From Martensiomyces pterosporus (Eukaryota; Kickxellomycota; Kickxellomycetes; Kickxellales; Kickxellaceae), in contig MU604002.1 in the NCBI GenBank assembly GCA_025201845.1, forward strand, positions 32,804-80,011: a stretch of 47,208 nucleotides of DNA, written 5' to 3'. The notes beneath the pieces were generated by a model. That model had not been told where the DNA came from. It did no database searches and worked only from the letters and a program-made list of their open reading frames with translations. Every line of letters begins with the position of its first letter. Positions within the stretch are counted from its first letter, which is position 1. Of this stretch, positions 20,769-28,451 are shown in pieces. The position numbers were made by a program, and so were the translations under genes.

Positions 20769-21242
20769 ATGCTTGCAGTTGCCAGAAGAGCCTTCACGCG
20801 GACAGCAGCCACCCGCCTTGCGCCTGTCAGCAGATGCCGCAGCGTGCTGCCAGCCAGCCGCCTGTACACAGCACCCGCCAGCTCGGAGGGCGAGAAGCCT
20901 AAGGGCGGTCTGGTGTTTGAGGCGAACGAGGAGACGTTTGAAGTAGAGGTTCTGGACTCGCCCGTTCCCACCCTGGTCGACTTTTATGCTGAATGGTGCC
21001 AGCCGTGCAAGATCCTCGGTCCGCTTATCTCCAAGGCAGTGGAGAAGGACGGGAGGGTGAACTTGGCCAAGATCAACGTCGACGAGAACCTGGATCTGGC
21101 CCACGACTACAAGATCACCTCGCTGCCCACCGTCATGGCGTTCCGCAACGGCGAGCCGACGGCGGCATTCATCGGCATGCGGCCACCAGCTGCGATCGAG
21201 CAGTTTATCAAGGAGGCAGCGGAAGGAAGCAAGAACGAGTAG
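20769..21242 (+). CDS. Mitochondrial thioredoxin
   Basis: 157 residues. The first 40 or so are rich in Arg, Ala and Ser with no acidic residues, as in a mitochondrial presequence. The thioredoxin fold follows, with AEWCQPCK (C77 and C80 are the redox pair; Q-P replaces the usual G-P) and the cis-proline loop SLPTVM near residue 118. Thioredoxins reduce protein disulfides using electrons from thioredoxin reductase; in the matrix they supply peroxiredoxins. Length and domain are complete. The start at MLAVARRAF was chosen because it begins the presequence; there is open frame upstream but with less typical sequence. An AATAAA lies at 21291, about 50 nt after the stop. Confidence 0.9.
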   Translation: MLAVARRAFTRTAATRLAPVSRCRSVLPASRLYTAPASSEGEKPKGGLVFEANEETFEVEVLDSPVPTLVDFYAEWCQPCKILGPLISKAVEKDGRVNLAKINVDENLDLAHDYKITSLPTVMAFRNGEPTAAFIGMRPPAAIEQFIKEAAEGSKNE

Positions 21243-21344
21243 CCACAAGTGCCGCTGTTGGTTTAATGCTTGTAGTATATGAGCAGCAGAAATAAAGCTG
21301 GCCTGAGATGGCCTTGAGAAAAAGTGTAGAAAGCGAGCATCGTT

Positions 21345-23234
21345 CTAGTGGACCTTGCGCTTGTCGTCGTAGAACTTGCCCAGCGCGCCCTTTTCCTCCT
21401 CCGGGATCTTCCTGCGCTTGGCCTCCTTCTCCTGGATCTCCTTCTCCAGACGATCCAGCTCCTGCAGCTTCTTCAGATCCATGATATTTGACTGCCTCTT
21501 GCGCTGGTACCGCTTTGCCGTGGAGTTCCTTCCACGGGTCTTGTTCTTGACCTCGTTGTCCAGGTACTTGCCCTTGGCCTTGCTGTCCATGTACTCCTTC
21601 TGCCTCTCCAAGAACATCTCGTGGTCGCGTGCAGCACTGGACCGTGGGTCCAAGCGACCGATAAAGTTGGGGTCCAGCTGGATGGTCTCGGGCGCCAGCT
21701 TGTCCAAGAGCGACTTGACCTCCGACTCCTGTCTCTGCTTCAGAGTCTCGTAGGGGTTGGCCACATAGGCATCGAAGTTGGGCTCTCCAGCGCCAGGGAT
21801 GACAATCGACGAAATGCCCTGGTTGTGTCCGTATCCAAGCACGTCGTCGTATGGCACAAACTGCAGGCTGCTGATGGTGGTCGACGGGAGCATGCGCTTC
21901 ATATATGGCTTCTCGACCTTTTGCGCCAGCGCGTCCTTCCACACCGTCACGTTGGGTCCCCATCCGGCAGCCAGCAAGCCGCGCTGGCTGATATCGATCG
22001 ACTGGGCCGGCCGCATAGTGACGTACTCCTGCAGGGGCTTGAAGTTGCGGATATCCCACACCTTGAGCCGCCCGTCCAGCCCGCTGGTAGCCATGTAAGT
22101 GCCGCTGCGGTCGATGGCCATGGCCTGGACAGGGCCCTTGTGGCAGAGCATCTTGGCGAGGGGCAGGGACTGCTTGGGCGACCACAGGCTGACGGTTCCG
22201 TTTCCATGGCCCAGGTGCACGACGGCGTTGTAGGGGTTGACTTTGAGCACATGGCACTGCCCATTCCCGGGCTTGTGCTCGCCGATGATTTTTCCTTCCG
22301 TGACATCCTGGTACACCAGCCGCCCGGTCATCCCCGTCGACGCCAGCAGAAAGTGGTACGGCAAGAAGCCCAGCGCCGTCGGCTCCACATGCTTTCTCAT
22401 GCAGTGGACCTCGGCACCCGTGTGGTCGTAGATGTACGCATAGCGCTTCTGCGCCACAGCGAATAGGCTCTCGTTGTGCAGCCACGCGACGTCGCGGATG
22501 GTTTCGCGAACGTGAATCTCGCACCCCAGCTTGCCGTTGCGCCAATCCATGGTGGCCAAGTGGCCCTTGCGTCCGCCGACCAGCATGAACTTGCCATTTC
22601 GCGTGTAGTCCAGAGTATATGGCCCGAAATCATTAAGCTTGAGATCAAAGATCTTGTCTGCGCTGCTCACATCCAGGTTCTCTGCCAGCTCCTTCTGCGA
22701 GTACTTGAACGTGCGCTCTCCCTCCTCCGCCTCGAGGAAACCTGCTTCCTCAGTGAGCAGGACTTCGGTGCGCGCGGCATCCAGAATGGCCTCCTCGCGG
22801 CGCTTCTTCTGGTGCTCGATCTTGTACTGCGCCTTCTTACTCCGCACATTGGTGGCCTTCTTACTCTTGTCGCCGGGCTTCATTCCGCGCTGGTACTTTT
22901 CTGCCCGCACAAGGATCTGCTTCTGGATCTCATCGGGCTCTTCTTCCTTTTTCTTGTCGCCCTCCCTCTCTCCTTCGGAGGAGGGCTGTCTGCCGGCCTT
23001 GCCCTTTCTTTTGCCCTTCTTGCCGGCCTCCATGGCCTTGCGATCCGACTTGGAGGGCGCGTCGCGAAGCGATCTGGGCGCACGCTCATCGCCATCGCTC
23101 TCCTGGTCGCTGCCGCCAACCGACTCGTCGTTGTCTGAGTACGCTGCTGCGTCAACGTTTCCCTTCGCGAACGATCCAGCGGCATAGTCGCTGTCGTCGG
23201 TAAGACGCTTGGACAGTTTATCTGCTGCAGACAT
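21345..23234 (-). CDS. UTP7: U3 snoRNP / SSU processome protein UTP7 (WDR46/BING4)
   Basis: 629 residues. The N-terminal 170 residues are charged with acidic/Ser patches and a Lys-rich KKGKRKGKAGR stretch. The central WD40 propeller (about 205-470) includes the family-typical GPYTLDYTRNGKFMLVGG, HVEPTALGFLPYHFLL and SGLDGRLKVWDIRN segments. After it comes the BING4 C-terminal domain, including the IVIPGAGEPNFD and YETLKQRQE motifs, then a basic tail. UTP7 acts in the nucleolus in early 18S rRNA processing. The start is MSAADKLSKR; open frame continues 32 codons upstream but looks like leader. It ends about 100 bp from the convergent thioredoxin stop. Confidence 0.93.
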   Translation of the reverse strand: MSAADKLSKRLTDDSDYAAGSFAKGNVDAAAYSDNDESVGGSDQESDGDERAPRSLRDAPSKSDRKAMEAGKKGKRKGKAGRQPSSEGEREGDKKKEEEPDEIQKQILVRAEKYQRGMKPGDKSKKATNVRSKKAQYKIEHQKKRREEAILDAARTEVLLTEEAGFLEAEEGERTFKYSQKELAENLDVSSADKIFDLKLNDFGPYTLDYTRNGKFMLVGGRKGHLATMDWRNGKLGCEIHVRETIRDVAWLHNESLFAVAQKRYAYIYDHTGAEVHCMRKHVEPTALGFLPYHFLLASTGMTGRLVYQDVTEGKIIGEHKPGNGQCHVLKVNPYNAVVHLGHGNGTVSLWSPKQSLPLAKMLCHKGPVQAMAIDRSGTYMATSGLDGRLKVWDIRNFKPLQEYVTMRPAQSIDISQRGLLAAGWGPNVTVWKDALAQKVEKPYMKRMLPSTTISSLQFVPYDDVLGYGHNQGISSIVIPGAGEPNFDAYVANPYETLKQRQESEVKSLLDKLAPETIQLDPNFIGRLDPRSSAARDHEMFLERQKEYMDSKAKGKYLDNEVKNKTRGRNSTAKRYQRKRQSNIMDLKKLQELDRLEKEIQEKEAKRRKIPEEEKGALGKFYDDKRKVH

Positions 23235-23695
23235 GATATCACCGATGGTCTCAATTGCAATGTGTCGATGTGTCCCTCTATCTCGTCCTCCTGGCTGTCG
23301 TCGTGTAAATGTGTGAATTGAAATGCGCAAAGAGCAAAACGGGACGCAAAAAACAAATTCTCTTTTTGCTAGCCAGCAGCAAAGAAAAATTGTGCGCGCA
23401 AAAAAAAAAAAAAGCTGGAGGGGACACAGCGACCCCTTTGTCCCCTTCAGCGTCCCCCCTCATTTGGTCAATTGCCAACCATGGCCAGACACCCCTTGTC
23501 AAGCAGCAGCAGGATTCGCTTCGCTGACATTTCAAAGCAAGGGCCAGCCCACACACTGGGGCTCCCTTCATTCGGCCTTCAAACTCCTTCATACATTATT
23601 GTTGTTGTCTACACGGGGCATTGCAGCCAGAAGGGACGAGGAGCGAAAGTGCGTTTAATGCCACCTTATTGCTAATAGACAAGGCAAACAGAAGC
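23235..23695. promoter_or_regulatory. Divergent promoter between UTP7 and UPF3
   Basis: 461 bp with a run of 13 A near 23401 and CT-rich blocks, and no supported coding sequence. Short overlapping ORFs on the plus strand have no protein character. Confidence 0.4.
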
Positions 23696-25864
23696 ATGGA
23701 AGAAAGGAGCGTCAAACGAACCGACGCGAGCTCCGGACGAATTAGTGGGCGTGGCTCTGGTCGCAGTAGGGGAGGGGGCCATCGCGAGGCTGGCAAATTT
23801 GCGGCAAATGCGCAAGCAAAGGACGGAGCTAAAGCCGGCGACGGTTCGACTTCGGGCAATACCAGCACTGCAGGCGCGGAGGCTGCCAGTAAACACCCTC
23901 AGCCTGCAGCACCAGCAGCAGTGGCGACGAACGACGGTGCTTCTTCAAAGGGTGAGGGCGCGCGAAGGAGAGAAAGACGACGTGGCAAGCCACCGACTAA
24001 ATCGTCAGCAGCAGCAGCAGCTTCTGGAGCAGCAGCGGTGGCAAGAGACAGTAGCCACCCAGGCAGCGATCCAAAGACCCGGAATCGCAAGGACAGCCAT
24101 GCGGCCAAACCCTCTGCGTCATCTGCGTCATCTTCCACTGCTGCCAACGCTGGAGCACAAGGGAGTTCCAGCAACACGACGGCTGCGGTCAGCAAAACTG
24201 GTGCTAAAAGCACACCTGCGCCTTCAGCAAACGAGCGACCTAAATCGGCAGTTAAGCCAAAGCCTGCTTCCTCTGCTTCCGCCGCTACGGGCGGTGGCAA
24301 ACACAAGCCGAAGCCTGGTGCAAACCCAGGTGCTGGAAGCCAGCCCAGCAGTAGACCTAGCAGCCGGCCTACGAGCAGACCAGCTAGTCGGTCCCATGAA
24401 AGCCCGAGGCCCAAATCTCACCCTGCGCCATCGAGCGATACTGTCGCTACTGCTCACAAGTCGCGCGCCGGGCATAAGGAACACACAGGGGCAAAGCCAT
24501 CATCCGTGACAGTCAATGAGCCGCCATCTCGGGCAGCTATCGTCCCGTCAACACCATCGAAGACCTCGCAGCTCGGCAAGGGAAAGGAAACTGCCAAGAA
24601 GAAGGCTAAGGATGCCGCCAGGGAGAAGGCTAAGGAGAAGGCTAAGGAGAGAGCTAAAGAAAGAGCCAAGGAAAAAGCCAAGAAAGATGTGAAGGGCAAA
24701 GGCAAAGAGGCATTGAAACCCAAACCAGGGTCTGCAGGAGCAGTAACCGCACCAGCAGCAGCGGCGGCGCCAGTGCCAGCACCGATCCCAAAGCCCAAGG
24801 AGCATCATGCGCCTGTCCTTGTGTCCAGGGCGCGCTCCCTGGCTCAAGCGCCGAAGAAGACCCAGACCAAACCCGTTACCAAAGTCTGTGTTCGTTTGCT
24901 CCCGCCGGATCTCCCCGAGCATGTCTTTTGGAGGTCGATTGAGCCTGCACTGCCCTGGTTTGATCCAGAGAACGCCGGCACCGTCGTGCAAATGGAGCGG
25001 CTTGTATTGGGTGAATCTGATCCAGAGCTCGCTGCCACGGCTACAACTGAACCAGAGGCAGAGACACTGGTAGATGGCCCGCAGTCAGAACCAGAACCAG
25101 TCGCCGAACAGCGCCCCGGGGACAGCCATGTTTCGCCGCTGGGTCCGACAAAGACAGCGCTTGTGGATGTTTATGAGAGCGCAAACCTGGCCAAACTTGA
25201 TAGCGAGCCATATTGGCGCCAGTATATCCCTGGAAAGATCCACAAGTCAAAGGCGAAGCCCGCGAGTCCCTCCAGGGCGTACATCCTGTTTGAGACGGCT
25301 GTTGAAGTGGACCACTTCTATCGAAACTACCACGGCCATGTTTTCAGCAAGAACAACATCACTACGCGGGCCGTTGTCGAGCTGGCAGCATACCAGTATG
25401 TGCCGTGCTCGTTTGAAGCTGGCGAGGACAACGTTGAGGGCACGATCGACGATGACCCCGATTTCATTGCGTTCCTCAGCCCAAAGCCCAAAGCCCACCC
25501 AGCTGCTGACAGGCCGGAGGACGGCAGCAATACAGCTGTGCCGGTGCCCAAACCTCTTGGCCACCTCTCGTATGCGGCAGCAGCCTCTGTCAAGCCAGCA
25601 GCGAATGGCATTGCAGCAGCCAATGGAGCGGCAGCTGCTGGCGAGAAGCGTGTAGAGACCACACCGCTTATCAACTACCTGCGCGAGATAAAGTCGAGGA
25701 AAAAATCGGAGATGACTGGTTTGCTCACCCGAAAAGGCGTCAAGGCCGTAAGGGCCCAGGCCCACTTGACCGACTCCTCGCGTGCATCATCTACCTCTGC
25801 TACCTCAGCGATGAGGCCAGGCGATGCTATGCCAAAGAAGGCACGCCGCCGCAGACGCCGCTGA
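23696..25864 (+). CDS. UPF3: Nonsense-mediated decay factor UPF3 (Smg4/UPF3 domain)
   Basis: 722 residues from MEERSVKRTD. The first 390 residues are low-complexity, Ala/Ser/Lys/Pro-rich, ending in a Lys/Glu/Ala array of repeated KEKAKERAKE units that should form a single charged helix. The Smg4/UPF3 RNP-like domain spans about 394-575. It begins KVCVRLLPPDLPEHVFW, holds the SRAYILFE strand, and ends with the HGHVFSKNN and AVVELAAYQYVP segments typical of the family. An acidic/Thr insert of about 50 residues splits its middle. The tail is basic (ARRRRRR). UPF3 links the exon-junction complex or terminating ribosome to UPF2 and UPF1. A TTG-initiated extension upstream is possible but unlikely. 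Confidence 0.85.
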   Translation: MEERSVKRTDASSGRISGRGSGRSRGGGHREAGKFAANAQAKDGAKAGDGSTSGNTSTAGAEAASKHPQPAAPAAVATNDGASSKGEGARRRERRRGKPPTKSSAAAAASGAAAVARDSSHPGSDPKTRNRKDSHAAKPSASSASSSTAANAGAQGSSSNTTAAVSKTGAKSTPAPSANERPKSAVKPKPASSASAATGGGKHKPKPGANPGAGSQPSSRPSSRPTSRPASRSHESPRPKSHPAPSSDTVATAHKSRAGHKEHTGAKPSSVTVNEPPSRAAIVPSTPSKTSQLGKGKETAKKKAKDAAREKAKEKAKERAKERAKEKAKKDVKGKGKEALKPKPGSAGAVTAPAAAAAPVPAPIPKPKEHHAPVLVSRARSLAQAPKKTQTKPVTKVCVRLLPPDLPEHVFWRSIEPALPWFDPENAGTVVQMERLVLGESDPELAATATTEPEAETLVDGPQSEPEPVAEQRPGDSHVSPLGPTKTALVDVYESANLAKLDSEPYWRQYIPGKIHKSKAKPASPSRAYILFETAVEVDHFYRNYHGHVFSKNNITTRAVVELAAYQYVPCSFEAGEDNVEGTIDDDPDFIAFLSPKPKAHPAADRPEDGSNTAVPVPKPLGHLSYAAAASVKPAANGIAAANGAAAAGEKRVETTPLINYLREIKSRKKSEMTGLLTRKGVKAVRAQAHLTDSSRASSTSATSAMRPGDAMPKKARRRRRR

Positions 25865-26573
25865 ATCAGCTGTATATCAATATACTCCACTACCATGCTA
25901 CTGAGCACTGCAAGCACACATCTGCTGACAACGCCTAGTAGCATCACGGCTTTTGACAAGCAAACGCCCAGACAATCGCCTGTATACCGGCCGAGCACGG
26001 GGGCAGGTTGTCTGAGTTTCAGCCTCTACTGCTCTTGGAACGAATGCAAACGATGGCCTCCGCACACTGCTTGCAAAAAGGGAGGCAAAGACGATGGTAG
26101 ACTATATGCAGGCAAGCTTCTCCGCCTGAGCGCCTGTGTGCCCCCGCAGACGCATCGCCTCCATGTCCCCTCACCCCCTTTTCGCTGCCCCTCTCCAAAT
26201 GTCTCGATTGAAATGCATCCAACATGCGTGATCAGCAAATAGCGTGGTACATCTGCCTCGATCCCTACCCCTTTCTCCACATATTCACACATACAGCTTT
26301 ATCTGACAAGACCAAAAGAAGTGGCGCGGCGTGGAGTGTGTTTGAGAAGCAAGCCGCCTGTAGCCATCATCCTTTCATGTAGAGCCTCACATATTTCTCT
26401 CTCCTCCTCCTCCTCCCCCTCCTTCTCCTCTACAGTCGATGTAGCTGCCGCTTCTCTACACAATTCCACGACATCCACACTATCAGGAGGCAGCATATCA
26501 ACCCCACCTACCCAATTAGGGCAGCAAGCCAAAAAAAAAAGCTCCAGAGGCAGAAGAACAACCAAGCGGAGGA
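25865..26573 (+). other. Intergenic upstream of the carboxypeptidase
   Basis: 709 bp. Near the carboxypeptidase it contains a CT-rich stretch (about 26395-26435) and an A10 run before the ATG. A TATATC element lies just after the UPF3 stop. I see no gene. Confidence 0.4.
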
Positions 26574-28310
26574 ATGGCGACGATGTACTGTGTATTTGCA
26601 GCGTTGCTCCTGCATCTAATCGCCCTAGCGCCCTACGTGCACCAGGCAGAGGCACGTCTACGGCAGCCAATGAGTTTCAGGTCGCCGTTCGCCACAGCAT
26701 CCGTAGAGCGCGCAGAACTGAAATGCACGTCCGAGACAGTCAACAACAGCACCATCCGCAACCCACCGGTCATGCGCCTCAAGCAGCCATCCATATGCGA
26801 CCCCGAAGTACGCCAGTACTCTGGCTACCTAGACATGGAGGACAAGCACATTTTCTTCTGGTACTTTGGGTCGCGCAAGCGCCTGAATCCCAAGTTCAAT
26901 CTAGCGGCAGACAAGGTTCCCCTGGTGTTCTGGTTCTCCGGTGGCCCTGGATGCAGCTCACAGATTGCCAACTGGCAGGAAAACGGGCCGTGCATGTACG
27001 TTCCATCTATCCCGTATAATCCGGCCATTTCTGACACCGTGCGCAAGCTGCTGCCGCACAAGGTCAAGCGCAACCCCTATGCGTGGAACAATGTGGCGGA
27101 CATCGTGTTCATCGACCAGCCCGTGGGCGCCGGCTTTTCGTACGGCAAGATGCCCAGCTCTACCGAGGCATCGGCAGACACTGCCTGGCGCACAATGCAG
27201 GCCGTGTACTCGTTGCTGTCTGCAGATGCACGTAAGAACAATGAGGCGCCCATATCGGATGTCCACATATTTGGCGAGTCGTACGCAGGCCGCTACATCC
27301 CCGTGTTCTCCGAGTACCTCTTGCACATGAACGACCAGATCACACAGTCAGCAGACCTGCAGAGCCGCGGCTACCTCCATCTTCCACTGCGGGGCATCGG
27401 GGTCGGCAACGGCATGTTCGACTACCAGCTCCAGACCTCCTCCTATTACACCATGGGGTGCCGCTCCAACTACCCTCCCTTGTTCAGCGCGAAGCAGTGC
27501 ACGGTGCTCAAGTCCGTTATCAACCCCACATGCAGCGCCATGATGAGCAGGTGCTACGGAGACAAGGGGCTGGTGCAGAGTGCTGAGGGGATGCGGACTG
27601 GTGACTGCATAAGGCTGGAGCCTGAGCAATGGCGCCTGACAGATGAATGTGCCGAGGCTGACTCGTACTGCAACGGCGCGCTGAACTGGACCACGCTCAT
27701 CAGCACATACGATGTGCGGCCCAATGCACGCATGGTTCCCGACGACTATGTCAAGTATCTGCAGTCCACGCAGTTTGTGGATACAGTTGGGGCCGCGAGC
27801 AACATTGAGTTCACCGAGTGCTCGGACGCCGTGTTTGACATCTTTGCATCGACCACCGACGAGATGTCGAAATCGGCCAAGTCCTCGCTCGAGTACATCC
27901 TCGAGCGCAATGTCCCCGTGCTGCTATACAATGGAGATGCCGACTTCATATGCAACTGGCATGGAACAATGGCCGTTGCAAGAGCCCTGAACTGGCATGG
28001 AAGCGACAGGTTCCTGCAGTCGGCAATGACCGAGTGGACATGGCCTGCAACGAACGGGTCTGCAAAGGGCGTGACTGCAAAAGGCGTATCTGCAAAGAGT
28101 GTATCTGCAAAGAGCGTATCTGCAAAGAGCGTACCTGCAAAGAGCGTACCTGCAAAGAGCGCTCCGCCGGTAAGTGGTGGCGAGTATGTCTCTGTGGACA
28201 ACTTTACATTCTTGCGCATCTACGAGGCCGGACACGAGGTTCCATTCTACCAGCCCCAGGCGGCACTGCACATGCTGTCGCAGTTCCTCGCCAACAAAAA
28301 GCTGTCCTGA
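26574..28310 (+). CDS. Secreted/vacuolar serine carboxypeptidase (peptidase family S10)
   Basis: 578 residues. A signal peptide occupies about residues 1-26 (cleavage near AEA). The S10 fold is complete: WFSGGPGCSS forms the oxyanion/substrate loop, DQPVGAGFSYG follows, and GESYAGRY carries nucleophile S236. NGDAD gives D455, and AGHEVPF gives H554. The enzyme removes C-terminal residues from peptides at acid pH, in the vacuole or outside the cell. Between D455 and H554 sits an unusual array of five-residue AKSVS/AKGVS/AKSVP repeats (about 496-532) that extends a surface loop. N-glycosylation sequons are present, for example NWT and NGS. No transmembrane segment or retention signal is seen at the C-terminus. 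Yeast PRC1 and KEX1 are relatives, but the exact type cannot be assigned. Confidence 0.92.
   Translation: MATMYCVFAALLLHLIALAPYVHQAEARLRQPMSFRSPFATASVERAELKCTSETVNNSTIRNPPVMRLKQPSICDPEVRQYSGYLDMEDKHIFFWYFGSRKRLNPKFNLAADKVPLVFWFSGGPGCSSQIANWQENGPCMYVPSIPYNPAISDTVRKLLPHKVKRNPYAWNNVADIVFIDQPVGAGFSYGKMPSSTEASADTAWRTMQAVYSLLSADARKNNEAPISDVHIFGESYAGRYIPVFSEYLLHMNDQITQSADLQSRGYLHLPLRGIGVGNGMFDYQLQTSSYYTMGCRSNYPPLFSAKQCTVLKSVINPTCSAMMSRCYGDKGLVQSAEGMRTGDCIRLEPEQWRLTDECAEADSYCNGALNWTTLISTYDVRPNARMVPDDYVKYLQSTQFVDTVGAASNIEFTECSDAVFDIFASTTDEMSKSAKSSLEYILERNVPVLLYNGDADFICNWHGTMAVARALNWHGSDRFLQSAMTEWTWPATNGSAKGVTAKGVSAKSVSAKSVSAKSVPAKSVPAKSAPPVSGGEYVSVDNFTFLRIYEAGHEVPFYQPQAALHMLSQFLANKKLS
28060..28170 (+). 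repeat. 15-bp in-frame minisatellite in the carboxypeptidase
   Basis: About seven tandem 15-bp units based on gcaaagagcgtatct encode AKSVS/AKSVP. They are nearly identical to each other at the DNA level, so the expansion is recent. They lie between the catalytic Asp and His codons without breaking the frame. Confidence 0.85.
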
Positions 28311-28451
28311 GGCCCCCCAGACCATGATTTGTTGTTCAGCTGCATTTTCACATTTTTGCACCATTACCATTCAATATACAACGTCTTTTGCACTGAGGCT
28401 TACTTGCTCTGGTAGCAGCAGTGGCACGTGTTTGTTCTATAAAACTCTGGC

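Noticed and set aside
21208..22545. Minus-strand 445-codon frame with Gly/Arg/Gln-rich sequence
   Set aside because: It overlaps UTP7 in another frame on the same strand; UTP7 has the recognisable propeller.
28060..28170. Possible CRISPR-like repeat array
   Set aside because: Units are contiguous 15-bp repeats without spacers and keep the reading frame of a peptidase; this is a coding minisatellite.
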